Assembly (NCBI GenBank): GCA_944320285.1
Contig: CALUGX010000009.1
Location: 1 to 46,656 of the forward strand
Source: an uncultured Prevotella sp.
GTDB lineage: Bacteria > Bacteroidota > Bacteroidia > Bacteroidales > Bacteroidaceae
Reading direction: 5' to 3'
Length of the DNA: 46,656 nucleotides
Position numbers and translations under genes: made by a program
Notes under the pieces: model-generated
Told to the model about the DNA's origin: nothing
The model's database searches: none
The model's input: the letters and a program-made list of their open reading frames with translations, nothing else
Part shown: piece after piece, positions 6,678 through 16,245 of the stretch
Numbering within the stretch: the first letter of the stretch is position 1
Layout: the number at the start of each line of letters is the position of its first letter

Positions 6678-7815
6678 CGACGTAACGGAATACTATTTCA
6701 GCCGCAAACTGAAAGAGGTGGCACGGATGAACGCCGAAGGTGCCGACGTGATAAGCCTGGCCATAGGCAGCCCGGATATGCCGCCGTCACAGGCTACGGT
6801 TGACAAACTGTGTGAAACGGCGCGCCAGGCTGACGCCCACGGCTACCAACCGTCGGCGGGCACACCCGAACTGCGGCGGGCAATGGCCGGATTTTACAGA
6901 CGGTGGTACGGCGTGGACCTTAATCCTGAGACAGAGATACTGCCACTGATAGGCTCGAAGGAAGGAATACTGCACGTGACGCTGGCCTTCGCCGACCACG
7001 GCGACAAGGTGCTCGTGCCAAATCCGGGCTATCCCACGTACACGTCGCTAAGCAAGATACTTGGCACGGAGGTGGTGTATTATAACCTTAAAGAAGAAGA
7101 CGGATGGCAACCCGACTTCGACGAATTGGAGAACATGGACCTCGACGGCGTGAAGCTGATGTGGACCAATTATCCCAATATGCCTACCGGAGCGGCGGCG
7201 AGGATGGACACTTACCGCAGGCTTGTTGACTTTGCGAAGCGCCACGGCATCGTTGTGGTCAACGATAACCCTTATTCGCTGATACTCAACGAGCGTCCTT
7301 TGTCGCTGCTGCAAACAGACGGGGCGAAAGACTGCTGCATAGAGCTTAACTCAATGAGCAAAAGCCACAATATGCCGGGATGGAGAATAGGTATGTGCGC
7401 GACAAACGCTGACTTTATACAATGGATATTGAAGGTTAAGAGCAATATCGATTCAGGAGTGTTCCGCGGGTTGCAAATGGCTGCTGCCAAGGCTTACGAC
7501 AACAGCGACGAATGGCACAGGCAAGCCAACATAGAGACTTACCGCAACCGCAGGGCAGTGGCGGAGCGGATTATGAACGAGCTGGGATGTACATTTGACG
7601 AGGCGCAAACGGGAATGTTCCTATGGGGAAAAATACCTGACAAATACGCTGATGCCGAAGAACTGACAGAAAAGTTGCTGCACGAGGCCAAAGTGTTCAT
7701 AACGCCCGGCTTCATCTTCGGCAGCAACGGCCAACGCTATATCCGCATATCCCTGTGCGCCAAGGACGATAAAATAAAAGAGGCGTTAGGGAGAATATCA
7801 GCCATCAAAATGTAA
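6625..7815 (+). CDS. class I/II pyridoxal-phosphate aminotransferase, probably aromatic
   Basis: A fold-type I aminotransferase (396 aa) that probably transaminates phenylpyruvate and 4-hydroxyphenylpyruvate to Phe and Tyr, judged by operon context. Visible features are the cofactor-loop GSKEGILH, the TNYPNMPTGA segment, VVNDNPY and the PLP lysine in NSMSKSHNMPGWRIGM (K246). It resembles LL-diaminopimelate aminotransferase-type enzymes as well as aromatic ones, so substrate is inferred. The start at 6625 has AGGAG seven bases upstream, inside pheA, giving a 53-base overlap and likely coupled translation. Confidence 0.85.
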   Translation: MNMESKHGVRIKPATRLNDVTEYYFSRKLKEVARMNAEGADVISLAIGSPDMPPSQATVDKLCETARQADAHGYQPSAGTPELRRAMAGFYRRWYGVDLNPETEILPLIGSKEGILHVTLAFADHGDKVLVPNPGYPTYTSLSKILGTEVVYYNLKEEDGWQPDFDELENMDLDGVKLMWTNYPNMPTGAAARMDTYRRLVDFAKRHGIVVVNDNPYSLILNERPLSLLQTDGAKDCCIELNSMSKSHNMPGWRIGMCATNADFIQWILKVKSNIDSGVFRGLQMAAAKAYDNSDEWHRQANIETYRNRRAVAERIMNELGCTFDEAQTGMFLWGKIPDKYADAEELTEKLLHEAKVFITPGFIFGSNGQRYIRISLCAKDDKIKEALGRISAIKM

Positions 7816-7867
7816 TAAAGTAGTAGTTGAGGAGTACGAAAATAACATTCAAATAAAGTATAATAAT

Positions 7868-8932
7868 ATGGAACTTGAATTAGAACCGCTAAACCTGCCG
7901 AGGGATAATGAACGGCTGACAGTGATAGCCGGCCCGTGCTCGGCCGAAACCGAAGAGCAAGTGATGTCAACGGCGATGCAACTTGCCGCCAAGGGTTGCC
8001 ACATTTTCCGTGCCGGCGCATGGAAACCACGCACTAAGCCGGGCGGCTTCGAAGGTCACGGCGAGAAGGCTCTGCCTTGGCTTAAACGTGTAAAAGAGAC
8101 TACCGGGATGCTCGTCGGTATCGAGGTTGCCACACCGGAACACGTGGAACTTGCTCTCAAATATGGCATTGACATACTGTGGATAGGCGCGCGCACGTCG
8201 GCTAACCCGTTTGCCGTGCAAGCCATCGCAGACAGCTTGAGGGGCATTGACATCCCGGTATTAGTAAAAAACCCTGTAAACCCTGATCTTGAATTGTGGA
8301 TAGGGGCGATGGAGCGTATCAACCAAGCCGGCATAAAACGACTCGCCGCCATACACAGAGGGTTCTCAAGTTATGACAAAAAGATTTACCGCAATCTGCC
8401 GATGTGGCAAATCCCGATAGAACTGCGCCGCCGCGTGCCTGACTTGCCCATATTCTGCGACCCCAGCCACATAGGAGGACGCCGCGAACTTATCGCCCCA
8501 CTTTGCCAACAGGCGATGGATCTCGGCTTTGACGGTCTCATCATCGAAAGCCACTGCGACCCGGATAAGGCTTGGAGCGACGCAAAACAGCAAGTGACAC
8601 CTGACGTGCTTGACTATATCTTGAGCCTGCTCGTAATACGCGATGAGACGGCTACGACGGAAGGCATTACCAATCTTAGACGGCAAATTGACGAGATAGA
8701 CAACCAACTGATGGAAATGCTGACTAAGAGGATGCGCGTGTGCCGCGAAATCGGGCAATATAAGAAAGAGCACAATATGACGGTGTTGCAGACTTCACGT
8801 TACAACGAAATACTCGACAAACGCGGCGCGCAAGGTTCGCTTTGCGGTATGGACCCAGCATTCGTGAAAACCGTGTTTGAAGCCATACACGAAGAGTCTG
8901 TAAGGCAACAGATGGAGATAGTTAATAAATAA
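7868..8932 (+). CDS. bifunctional 3-deoxy-7-phosphoheptulonate synthase (type I-beta) / chorismate mutase
   Basis: The N-terminal domain (about 1-260; LTVIAGPCSAETEEQ, RAGAWKPRTKPGGFEG, IFCDPSHIGGRREL) is a type I-beta DAHP synthase, which opens the shikimate pathway from PEP and erythrose 4-phosphate. The C-terminal domain (about 265-350; LRRQIDEIDNQLMEMLTKRM) is an AroQ-type chorismate mutase, making prephenate. This order, with mutase at the C-terminus, is known from Porphyromonas and other Bacteroidota, where the mutase domain also mediates allosteric inhibition by prephenate. It follows the aminotransferase after 52 bases. The operon thus holds the first step and the branch-point step together. 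Confidence 0.93.
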   Translation: MELELEPLNLPRDNERLTVIAGPCSAETEEQVMSTAMQLAAKGCHIFRAGAWKPRTKPGGFEGHGEKALPWLKRVKETTGMLVGIEVATPEHVELALKYGIDILWIGARTSANPFAVQAIADSLRGIDIPVLVKNPVNPDLELWIGAMERINQAGIKRLAAIHRGFSSYDKKIYRNLPMWQIPIELRRRVPDLPIFCDPSHIGGRRELIAPLCQQAMDLGFDGLIIESHCDPDKAWSDAKQQVTPDVLDYILSLLVIRDETATTEGITNLRRQIDEIDNQLMEMLTKRMRVCREIGQYKKEHNMTVLQTSRYNEILDKRGAQGSLCGMDPAFVKTVFEAIHEESVRQQMEIVNK

Positions 8933-8946
8933 AGTAAACACAAAAA

Positions 8947-9013
8947 GGTGAAAAGTGAAAGGCGGATAACCGACAACAATCTTTGTTTTTATTCCCGTTT
9001 TTCACTTTTCACC
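8947..9013. repeat. 14-bp perfect inverted repeat with 39-base loop upstream of tyrA
   Basis: GGTGAAAAGTGAAA (8947-8960) and its exact complement (9000-9013) flank a 39-base loop in the gap between the DAHP synthase and prephenate dehydrogenase genes. It resembles the long-armed intergenic hairpins seen at 36697, 39684, 41378 and 42646. It may affect mRNA stability or the relative expression of tyrA. Confidence 0.6.
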
Positions 9014-9034
9014 ATAATAAACAATGGTAAGGCT

Positions 9035-9817
9035 ATGAGAATACTTGTACTTGGAGCAGGCAAAATGGGCAGTTTCTTCCTCGACTTGCTCAGCTTTGAA
9101 CATGAGACTGCCGTATATGAAAAAAATCCCGAACGGCTGAGGTTCACATTCAATACCATGCGTTTTACTACGATGGAAGAAATAGAAGCCTTCAAGCCTG
9201 AACTTGTGATCAACGCCGTAACCGTAAAGAACACACTCCCGGCATTTGAGGAAGTGTTGCCACACATATCCAAAGACTGTATCATAAGCGACATCGCTTC
9301 GGTGAAGACCGGTTTAAAAGATTTTTACAGCACTTGCGGACACAGATATGTGTCCACACACCCGATGTTCGGCCCTACGTTCGCCAACCTTAACCAGTTA
9401 AGTCATGAAAACGCAATAATAATAAACGAGGGCGACTATATGGGTAAGATATTCTTCAAAGACCTGTACCAACGCCTCGGCTTGAGCATCTACGAATACA
9501 CGTTCGATGAACACGACAAGACAGTTGCCTATTCATTGAGCATACCTTTTGTAAGCACTTTCGTCTTTGCCGCCGTCATGAAACACCAAGACGCCCCAGG
9601 AACAACATTCAAACGACACATGAACATTGCAAAAGGGGTGCTAAGCGAAGACGACTACCTGTTACAGGAAATCCTTTTCAATCCGTATACGTCAGGCCAA
9701 GTAGAAGAAATCAGGACTGAACTAAAAAAGTTACTCGACATAATCGAGCATAAAAACGAAAGCGGAATGAACGAATATCTCACTAAAATACGCCGGAACG
9801 TTAAGATAAACTCATAA
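9035..9817 (+). CDS. tyrA: prephenate dehydrogenase
   Basis: Oxidatively decarboxylates prephenate to 4-hydroxyphenylpyruvate, the committed step to tyrosine. The NAD(P)-binding Rossmann motif LGAGKMG is at residues 5-11. Further typical segments are ISDIASVKTGL, YVSTHPMFGPTF with the conserved His and the substrate-binding region, and HDKTVAYSLSIPF. The start is placed at ATG 9035, giving 260 aa. An in-frame GTG at 8948 would add 29 residues lying inside an inverted repeat and before the Rossmann strand. TAAGG lies just upstream of 9035. It is the last biosynthetic gene of the operon. Confidence 0.93.
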   Translation: MRILVLGAGKMGSFFLDLLSFEHETAVYEKNPERLRFTFNTMRFTTMEEIEAFKPELVINAVTVKNTLPAFEEVLPHISKDCIISDIASVKTGLKDFYSTCGHRYVSTHPMFGPTFANLNQLSHENAIIINEGDYMGKIFFKDLYQRLGLSIYEYTFDEHDKTVAYSLSIPFVSTFVFAAVMKHQDAPGTTFKRHMNIAKGVLSEDDYLLQEILFNPYTSGQVEEIRTELKKLLDIIEHKNESGMNEYLTKIRRNVKINS

Positions 9818-9842
9818 ACTGCATAGTACACATTTAAATGCT

Positions 9843-10784
9843 ATGAGCTTCTCAATATTTCTCGTTTCAATACTTACTTTTGTCGAATTAAACTGTGAAA
9901 ACCTATTTGACTACAAACATGACAGTCTAAAACAAGACGTTGAATACACGCCGAAAGGTGATAGACGGTGGACACGGCAAAAATATTGGAACAAACTTGA
10001 CAATATTGCAAAAAGTATTATTTCATGCGGCGAAGACGGGGACACTTGGCACTTGCCAGACTTAGTGGCTTTATGCGAAGTGGAGAACGACAGCGTGATG
10101 CATGACCTTACGAAACGCTCACTTTTACGAAACGCCAACTATGAATATATTATAACAGATTCGCCAGACGAACGCGGCATTGATGTCGCCCTGATGTATG
10201 CACAAGGTCGTTTTGCTCCGATAAATTATCATCCGATACGTATAGCCCCTGTTAAAGGTATGCGCCCCACCCGTGACATACTGTATGTTTCTGGCAAAAT
10301 TATTACAGGTGACACGCTGCATATTTTTGTACTGCACGCACCCAGCCGTTATGGAGGCGAAAGGCACACACAACCTTTTCGTATGGCTGTGGCCGATAGA
10401 CTTTGTGAAGCTATCGACTCCCTTTGTGCCATACACAGAATTCCTGACATCATTATAGCCGGCGACTTCAACGAATATGCAAACGGCAATATGACAACCC
10501 GTATATGTTCAAAGGGATTGATTAACGTATCAGCAAAGGCAATCGGCTCAAATGGAGCCAAAGGCACTTACAAATATAAAGGTGCATGGAACAGCGTGGA
10601 CAAAATAATTACGAGTAAAAACTTATCAACTAAAATATTGGAAAGCAAAGTTAACGATGCTGAGTTTTTACTCGAAAAAGATGAAAAATATGGCGGAGTC
10701 CAACCTTTTCGTACATATCGTGCATGGAAATACCGCAAAGGTTTTAGCGACCACCTACCTCTCGTACTTAGATTCACACTCTAA
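9843..10784 (+). CDS. endonuclease/exonuclease/phosphatase (EEP) superfamily protein
   Basis: Metal-dependent phosphoesterase fold of about 313 aa. The family motifs are visible in order: FVELNCENLFD with the metal-site Asn and Glu near the N-terminus, VALCEVEND, the DERGIDVALMY strand, APSRYGGERHTQPFR, IIAGDFNEYANG and the final GFSDHLPLVLRF with the catalytic Asp-His. The substrate (DNA, RNA, inositol phosphate or lipid) is not evident. The first 12 residues are hydrophobic, but a real signal peptide is doubtful because the first family strand follows at once. It starts 25 bases after tyrA, so it may share that transcript, and ends at a bidirectional terminator. Confidence 0.82.
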   Translation: MSFSIFLVSILTFVELNCENLFDYKHDSLKQDVEYTPKGDRRWTRQKYWNKLDNIAKSIISCGEDGDTWHLPDLVALCEVENDSVMHDLTKRSLLRNANYEYIITDSPDERGIDVALMYAQGRFAPINYHPIRIAPVKGMRPTRDILYVSGKIITGDTLHIFVLHAPSRYGGERHTQPFRMAVADRLCEAIDSLCAIHRIPDIIIAGDFNEYANGNMTTRICSKGLINVSAKAIGSNGAKGTYKYKGAWNSVDKIITSKNLSTKILESKVNDAEFLLEKDEKYGGVQPFRTYRAWKYRKGFSDHLPLVLRFTL

Positions 10785-10798
10785 TACTAACAGAATGA

Positions 10799-10846
10799 CA
10801 TAAAGATGGTGTATCAAAAAAAATGTCTTGATACACCATCTTTATG
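10799..10846. terminator. bidirectional terminator between converging transcripts
   Basis: A perfect 19-bp stem (10799-10817 with 10828-10846; CATAAAGATGGTG .. ) around a 10-base loop separates the plus-strand EEP gene from the minus-strand korC gene, whose stop is at 10850. The loop is A-rich. Confidence 0.85.
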
Positions 10847-10849
10847 CTA

Positions 10850-11395
10850 CTACTTCATTTCTACGATTATGTCACGTCCGGCCTTGATAGCATCCATATT
10901 CAATGGAATAAGACCGTGGTGACGTTCAGGCAAAGTCTTGTAAAGAGCTTTCTCCACACCGTTATCGCTTACGACAGGGCAAACATTGAGTAAACCACCA
11001 AGCACAATCATATTGAATACTTTTGAGTTTTTCATTTCGGCCGCTTTATCCATAGCGTCTATACGGTAAACCTTTATGTCTTTACGTGTAGGCGGATTTA
11101 TCACGCCAAAGCTATCGTAAATAAGAATACCACCTTCCTTTACCTTCGGCTCAAACTTATCCAAAGAGGGCTGGTTAAGCACAATGGCAATGTCATACTT
11201 ACTCAAAATCGGCGATGATATGCGCTCATCACTGACAATTACTGTAACATTGGCTGTGCCACCACGCTGTTCCGGGCCGTATGCCGGCATCCATGTAACC
11301 TCTTTCCCTTCCATAAGGCCAGAATAAGCCAAAATCTTACCCATAGAGAGTACACCTTGGCCGCCGAAACCGGATATTATAATTTCTGTTTTCAT
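10850..11395 (-). CDS. korC: 2-oxoacid:ferredoxin oxidoreductase, gamma subunit
   Basis: Gamma subunit (181 aa) of a coenzyme A-dependent 2-oxoacid:ferredoxin oxidoreductase. MKTEIIISGFGGQGVLSMGKIL is the family's typical start, followed by TWMPAYGPEQRGG. It forms a complex with the alpha, beta and ferredoxin subunits encoded upstream. The set acts on 2-oxoglutarate (Kor) or 2-oxoisovalerate (Vor); sequence alone does not decide. It is the last gene of the korD-A-B-C cluster, 94 bases after korB, and ends at the bidirectional terminator. Confidence 0.88.
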   Translation of the reverse strand: MKTEIIISGFGGQGVLSMGKILAYSGLMEGKEVTWMPAYGPEQRGGTANVTVIVSDERISSPILSKYDIAIVLNQPSLDKFEPKVKEGGILIYDSFGVINPPTRKDIKVYRIDAMDKAAEMKNSKVFNMIVLGGLLNVCPVVSDNGVEKALYKTLPERHHGLIPLNMDAIKAGRDIIVEMK

Positions 11396-11489
11396 AATAT
11401 TATTTGTTTATATCAAAGATAAGAGAAAACTTATGACGTTTTGTCAACTGTCCCTATCCTTTTTGCTCTTCGCTTGAATTTTATAAATG

Positions 11490-12257
11490 TTACATTCCCG
11501 TGGTATCTTTCAGGTCACCTTTCTGGTAGAACTTGAACATATTTTCTTCCATCCACTTGTTGGCCTTCACGGGTGACAACTTCCATCCACTGTTGCAGGT
11601 ACTAACGATTTCAACAAGGCTTGAGCCCTTGCCTGCCATAGACGCTTCAAAAGCCTTACGTAAAGCCTTCTTTGCAGAACGTATTGCAGCAACCGTCTCA
11701 ACACTCTGCCTTGTGACGTAACACGTACCCTCAAGCTGCGCGGCCATCTCTGTAATCTTCAAAGGATAGCCATGTAATTCCGGATCGCGTCCGTAAGGAC
11801 AAGTTGATGTTTTCTGCCCAATCAACGTCGTAGGAGCCATCTGGCCGCCCGTCATGCCATAAATAGCGTTGTTTATAAAAATTATCACGATATTCTCACC
11901 ACGGTTCAGTGCGTGGATTGTTTCGCAAGTACCAATGCAAGCCAAATCGCCGTCACCTTGATATGTAAATACCATCCTATCTGGCCAGCAACGCTTTATG
12001 GCTGTAGCCACTGCTGGCGCACGGCCGTGAGCGGCCTCTTGCCAGTCAATGTCAAGATACCTATATGCAAAGACAGCACAACCAACAGGTGAAACACCGA
12101 CTGTTTTGTCTTCCATTCCCATGTCTTCGATTACTTCAGCCACCAACTTGTGAACTACACCATGTGAACACCCTGGGCAATAGTGCATCAATGTTTCGTT
12201 CATTAATTCCGGTTTCTTGTATACCAAGTTCTCCGGAGATATTATATTTTCATTCAT
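11490..12257 (-). CDS. korB: 2-oxoacid:ferredoxin oxidoreductase, beta subunit (thiamine diphosphate-binding)
   Basis: Beta subunit (255 aa), which binds thiamine diphosphate and an Fe-S cluster. HYCPGCSHG carries the conserved cysteines. The TPP-binding motif GDGDLACIGTCETIHALNRGENIVIIFINN has the usual GDG...NN spacing. The protein oxidatively decarboxylates the 2-oxoacid and passes electrons to ferredoxin. It is transcribed between korA and korC with spacers of 86 and 94 bases that show no gene. Confidence 0.92.
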   Translation of the reverse strand: MNENIISPENLVYKKPELMNETLMHYCPGCSHGVVHKLVAEVIEDMGMEDKTVGVSPVGCAVFAYRYLDIDWQEAAHGRAPAVATAIKRCWPDRMVFTYQGDGDLACIGTCETIHALNRGENIVIIFINNAIYGMTGGQMAPTTLIGQKTSTCPYGRDPELHGYPLKITEMAAQLEGTCYVTRQSVETVAAIRSAKKALRKAFEASMAGKGSSLVEIVSTCNSGWKLSPVKANKWMEENMFKFYQKGDLKDTTGM

Positions 12258-12343
12258 TTTATTGACTTTAATTTATTACCCCTGAAGGTACAAGGCAAAG
12301 AATATGCCGTCTCTCCCTTATCCTTACAGTGTATCCCATAATA

Positions 12344-13423
12344 TTAGAATTTCTCTTTCAACGCCTTGACAATCTCATCAGGTTCAGGAACAATTCCGCC
12401 CAATCGTCCGAAATGCTCAACAGGCACCTTGCCATTTACTGCCAAGCGGATATCCTCAACCATCTGGCCGGCATTAATTTCCACAGAGAGTACGCCCCTC
12501 TTACCTTCAGCCATAGCAGCGACTTCCTTTGTTGGGAACGGCCACAGCGTGATAGGACGCAGCAAACCAACCTTTATGCCTTCCTTACGGGCCATCTCCA
12601 TAGCCTTTTCAGAAATGCGGGCGGCACTACCAAATGCAACTATCAGATATTCAGCATCTTCACACTGCTGGGTTTCATATCTGACTTCGTTTTCTCTGAT
12701 TTCTTGGTATTTACGCTGCAAGTGTAAATTGCGCTTTTCCATCTCCTCCGGTTGGAGTTCAAGTGACGTTATAATATTAGGTTTGCGGTCTTTTGTACGC
12801 CCGAACGTAGCCCAAGGACACTCTTTCTTGATTTCCTCCTCTGTCTTACGGGGTTTATAAGGCGGCAATACAACGCGCTCCATCATCTGCCCGATAACTC
12901 CATCACTAAGAATCATAGCAGGAATACGGTATTTAAAAGCCAACTCAAAAGCCAAGTCCATGAAATCTGCCATTTCCTGAACAGACGCAGGAGCAAGCAC
13001 TATGACATAATAATCACCATTACCACCGCCGCGCGTAGCTTGGAAATAATCACTTTGCGACGGCTGTATAGTACCCAGACCTGGCCCTCCACGCTGAACA
13101 TTGACAATAACACCTGGCAACTCTGCACCTGCCATATAGGCTATACCTTCCTGCATAAGTGCCACGCCGGGACTCGAAGAAGAAGTGAATACCCTCTTTC
13201 CCGCAGCAGCACCACCATATACCATATTGATTGATGCCACCTCGCTCTCAGCCTGTAAAACCACCATACCCGTAGTTTCCCAAGGCTTGAGCAAAGACAA
13301 GGTTTCAATTATTTCACTCTGGGGCGTAATAGGATAACCGAAAAACGCATCGGCTCCGCAACGGATCGCAGCATGAGCTATCGCCTCGTTGCCCTTCAAT
13401 AAAGTAACCTCTTGTTCTGCCAT
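12344..13423 (-). CDS. korA: 2-oxoacid:ferredoxin oxidoreductase, alpha subunit
   Basis: Alpha subunit (359 aa) with the pyrimidine-binding fold of thiamine enzymes: GADAFFGYPITPQSEI near the N-terminus, TSSSSPGVALMQEG, and PGLGTIQPSQSDYFQA. Database entries for such Bacteroidota proteins often read VorB (3-methyl-2-oxobutanoate), so the substrate is open. The start is placed at ATG 13423 (MAEQEVTLLKG), preceded by GGAGG near 13433-13437. A longer frame to 13465 would run back into korD. The korD stop is five bases upstream, so the two are coupled. Confidence 0.9.
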   Translation of the reverse strand: MAEQEVTLLKGNEAIAHAAIRCGADAFFGYPITPQSEIIETLSLLKPWETTGMVVLQAESEVASINMVYGGAAAGKRVFTSSSSPGVALMQEGIAYMAGAELPGVIVNVQRGGPGLGTIQPSQSDYFQATRGGGNGDYYVIVLAPASVQEMADFMDLAFELAFKYRIPAMILSDGVIGQMMERVVLPPYKPRKTEEEIKKECPWATFGRTKDRKPNIITSLELQPEEMEKRNLHLQRKYQEIRENEVRYETQQCEDAEYLIVAFGSAARISEKAMEMARKEGIKVGLLRPITLWPFPTKEVAAMAEGKRGVLSVEINAGQMVEDIRLAVNGKVPVEHFGRLGGIVPEPDEIVKALKEKF

Positions 13424-13428
13424 AGCTT

Positions 13429-13656
13429 TTAATCCTCCATTCGTTTTTTGTAGACTGTGATACATCCGTCAGGACACACAATTGCGCACGACGCACATCC
13501 TATGCAGTCGTCATTTACGGCTTCCACATACGGATAACCATGAACATTCACTTTTTTTGCCAGTGCGATGACATCCTTGGGGCAAGCCTCCACACATAGG
13601 GAGCACCCTTTACACCGGTCTGTGTTCACCACAATGGCACCTTTAATTTTACCCAT
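13429..13656 (-). CDS. korD: 2-oxoacid:ferredoxin oxidoreductase, ferredoxin (delta) subunit
   Basis: A 75-aa two-cluster ferredoxin: CKGCSLCVEACPKD and CIGCASCAIVCPDG are complete CxxCxxCxxxCP motifs for two [4Fe-4S] clusters. It is the electron-transfer subunit of the oxidoreductase and the first gene of the cluster. A terminator-like hairpin at 13689-13708 separates it from the folD-TPR genes upstream, so korD may have its own promoter, though no clear TAnnTTTG box is visible in the short gap. Confidence 0.93.
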   Translation of the reverse strand: MGKIKGAIVVNTDRCKGCSLCVEACPKDVIALAKKVNVHGYPYVEAVNDDCIGCASCAIVCPDGCITVYKKRMED

Positions 13657-13688
13657 ATCTATTAGATTTAATTAACCCGAGAGAAAAG

Positions 13689-13708
13689 CGGCCTTATCAT
13701 TAAGGCCG
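13689..13708 (-). terminator. hairpin terminator after the folD-TPR genes
   Basis: CGGCCTTA (13689-13696) and TAAGGCCG (13701-13708) form an 8-bp stem with a four-base loop. On the minus strand it is followed by CTTTTCTCTC. It lies between the TPR gene and korD. Confidence 0.6.
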
Positions 13709-13730
13709 GTAAAGCCTCCCCCGCACGACT

Positions 13731-13910
13731 TTACGGATTATACATATCTTTACAATAATATTCAAGTATGTCGTCAAGCATCCTTTTGGCCTCAACAGCC
13801 GGACTGTCAGGGTCTAACTCTATGGCCGCAATATAATTATTAATGGCTTCCTGCCAGTTGCCCTGTTTTCTAAAACGATTGCCCTGTTCGTAATACTCGT
13901 TAGCTGTCAT
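13731..13910 (-). CDS. very small TPR-like protein (59 aa)
   Basis: A 59-residue ORF starting [19 protein letters not shown], continuing QEAINNYIAAIELDPDSP. This is one complete tetratricopeptide repeat (about residues 4-37) plus a C-terminal helix ending YYCKDMYNP. TPRs bind partner proteins; the partner is unknown. Its ATG overlaps the folD stop by one base (TAATG), so translation is coupled to folD. It is short enough that gene finders may skip it, but the TPR consensus and the coupling make it convincing. Confidence 0.75.
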   Translation of the reverse strand: MTANEYYEQGNRFRKQGNWQEAINNYIAAIELDPDSPAVEAKRMLDDILEYYCKDMYNP

Positions 13911-14794
13911 TATTTATAATATTCTTTTTTGCCTGCCGCCAATGTGTTTTTCATCAATGAACATATCGTCATCGGGCCAACTCCGCCTGGCACAGGGGTT
14001 ATATATGAACATTTCGGAGCTACTTCGTCAAACTTTACATCTCCGTTAAGGCGGAAACCGCTTTTCTTCGAGGCATCGGGTACACGTGTTGTTCCTACAT
14101 CAATAACCACCGCGCCTTCTTTCACCATATCAGCCGTTACGAAGTCCGGCTGACCTATCGCAGCAATTATAATGTCAGCCTCGCGGCATTCCTGCTTCAA
14201 TGTCTTCGAGTGGCTGTGACACACTGTAACGGTTGAATCTCCGTATGCCTTTTGCATCATGAGTTGCGCCATCGGTTTGCCTACGATATTGCTACGGCCC
14301 AGTATTACACACTTCTTACCTGACGTCTCTATGCCATAACGACGCAACAGTGTCAAAATACCAAGTGGCGTTGCAGAAATGAAGCACGGTAATCCTATTG
14401 ACATCCGGCCTACATTTATCGGATGGAATCCGTCAACATCCTTGCGATAGTCTATCGCCATTATTATCTTCTGCTCGTCTATATGGCGAGGCAACGGCAA
14501 CTGTACGATATAGCCGTCTATGTCTTCATCATCATTCAGTTCTTTGACTTTGGCGAGCAACTCGTCTTCGGTTACATCGTCCTCAAAGCGTATAAGCGTG
14601 CTTGTAAAGCCGCAAGCCTCACAAGCTATCACCTTATTTTTTACGTATGTCTCGCTTCCGCCATCGTGCCCTACCAGTACTGCCGCAAGATGAGGCCTTT
14701 TGCCGCCATTGGAGACAATTTGTTTTACTTCCTCGGCTATTTCTGCTTTTACGGCAGCCGCAGTAGCCTTACCATCTATCAATTTATAGTCCAT
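13910..14794 (-). CDS. folD: bifunctional methylenetetrahydrofolate dehydrogenase / methenyltetrahydrofolate cyclohydrolase
   Basis: FolD interconverts 5,10-methylene- and 10-formyl-tetrahydrofolate for one-carbon metabolism. Typical motifs are [12 protein letters not shown] with the catalytic lysine, [13 protein letters not shown], the NADP-binding [18 protein letters not shown], and the C-terminal [11 protein letters not shown]. The ATG at 14794 (MDYKLIDGK) is preferred to a TTG three codons upstream. It lies 19 bases after ffh and overlaps the small TPR gene by one base. Confidence 0.95.
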   Translation of the reverse strand: MDYKLIDGKATAAAVKAEIAEEVKQIVSNGGKRPHLAAVLVGHDGGSETYVKNKVIACEACGFTSTLIRFEDDVTEDELLAKVKELNDDEDIDGYIVQLPLPRHIDEQKIIMAIDYRKDVDGFHPINVGRMSIGLPCFISATPLGILTLLRRYGIETSGKKCVILGRSNIVGKPMAQLMMQKAYGDSTVTVCHSHSKTLKQECREADIIIAAIGQPDFVTADMVKEGAVVIDVGTTRVPDASKKSGFRLNGDVKFDEVAPKCSYITPVPGGVGPMTICSLMKNTLAAGKKEYYK

Positions 14795-14813
14795 AATAGT
14801 CAATTTGAAGAAA

Positions 14814-16157
14814 TCACATTTTCGGCATATTTTTCATACCTTTCATTGCGCTCATCATCTGGCTCATTTTCGAGCCCGTCACCATCTTCATCATCTTCCT
14901 TGTCTGGTCGAATTGTTTTATCAGCCTATTGACGTCCTGCACCGTCGTGCCAGATCCTTTGGCAATCCTCGACCTGCGGCTTGTGTTCAGGATTTCAGGA
15001 TTCGTGCGTTCTTTGGGCGTCATGCTGAGAATGATTGCCTCAATACCTTTAAAGGCGTTGTCGTCTATGTCTATATCCTTTATAGCCTTACCTACACCAG
15101 GTATCATCGACGCCAAATCCTTGATATTACCCATCTTCTTGATTTGCTGTATCTGTCCAAGAAAATCATTGAAGTCAAACTTGTTTTTCTGGATTTTCTT
15201 TTGCAGACGTTTGGCTTCCTCCTCGTCAAACTGTTCTTGGGCGCGCTCCACAAGACTTACGATATCGCCCATTCCCAATATACGGTCGGCCATACGCGCA
15301 GGATGGAATGTGTCAATAGCTTCCATCTTCTCGCCCGTACCAATGAATTTTATCGGCTTGGTTACAACCGTGCGTATGCTTATCGCCGCACCGCCGCGCG
15401 TGTCGCCGTCGAGTTTAGTCAATACTACGCCGTCAAAATCGAGCCTGTCATTGAACTCTTTAGCCGTATTCACGGCGTCTTGTCCGGTCATTGCGTCAAC
15501 GACGAACAATGTCTCGTCCGGTTGCACAGAGTTTTTCAACGTCTCGATTTCATTCATCATTTCCTCATCAACAGCCAGACGCCCCGCAGTGTCTATCACA
15601 ACCACATCATATCCTTTGGCTTTTGCCTCCTTAATGGCATGCTGGGCAATCTCCACCACATCCCTATTGCCATCCTCTGAATATACAGGCACACCGACCT
15701 GGTCGCCTACGACTTTCAACTGTTCTATGGCAGCAGGGCGGTAAACGTCACACGCCACAAGCATGGGATTCTTATGCTGCTTCTTTTTCAGCATATTGGC
15801 GAGCTTACCACTGAACGTAGTTTTACCGGAACCTTGCAAACCTGACATTAATATTATGGCAGGACGGCCTTCAAGATGCAGTCCTACGCTTTCGCCTCCC
15901 ATAAGGTCGGCCAGCTCGTCGTGCACAAGCTTCACCATCATCTGCCCCGGCTTCACGGCTGTAAGCACGTTCATGCCCAAAGCCTTTTTCTTCACAGTGT
16001 CGGTAAACGATTTCGCCACCTTATAATTAACGTCGGCATCGAGCAGTGCGCGCCTCACGTCCTTTAAGGTCTCGGCTACGTTTATCTCAGTGATTTTACC
16101 TTCACCTTTAAGTATCTTAAAAGACCGTTCAAGTCTCTCACTTAAATTTTCAAACAT
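14814..16157 (-). CDS. ffh: signal recognition particle protein Ffh
   Basis: The SRP GTPase (447 aa) binds signal peptides and 4.5S RNA and targets ribosomes to the inner membrane via FtsY. The N domain (1-90) is followed by the G domain with [15 protein letters not shown] (P-loop), [33 protein letters not shown]. The M domain (about 300-447) includes [14 protein letters not shown] and the RNA-binding [18 protein letters not shown], ending in a Met-rich tail. It heads the minus-strand ffh-folD-TPR group. Confidence 0.97.
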   Translation of the reverse strand: MFENLSERLERSFKILKGEGKITEINVAETLKDVRRALLDADVNYKVAKSFTDTVKKKALGMNVLTAVKPGQMMVKLVHDELADLMGGESVGLHLEGRPAIILMSGLQGSGKTTFSGKLANMLKKKQHKNPMLVACDVYRPAAIEQLKVVGDQVGVPVYSEDGNRDVVEIAQHAIKEAKAKGYDVVVIDTAGRLAVDEEMMNEIETLKNSVQPDETLFVVDAMTGQDAVNTAKEFNDRLDFDGVVLTKLDGDTRGGAAISIRTVVTKPIKFIGTGEKMEAIDTFHPARMADRILGMGDIVSLVERAQEQFDEEEAKRLQKKIQKNKFDFNDFLGQIQQIKKMGNIKDLASMIPGVGKAIKDIDIDDNAFKGIEAIILSMTPKERTNPEILNTSRRSRIAKGSGTTVQDVNRLIKQFDQTRKMMKMVTGSKMSQMMSAMKGMKNMPKM

Positions 16158-16245
16158 ATTTAAATATTAGGTATAATAAACAAAATGTAAGCAGGTTCGC
16201 CTGAATTTTACATATTTCAGCCTCCAACTCACCCGATAACCTCTG

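Noticed and set aside
8948-9034. 29-residue N-terminal extension of prephenate dehydrogenase from GTG 8948
   Set aside because: The extension lies in a perfect inverted repeat and precedes the Rossmann strand that normally begins these proteins; ATG 9035 fits better.
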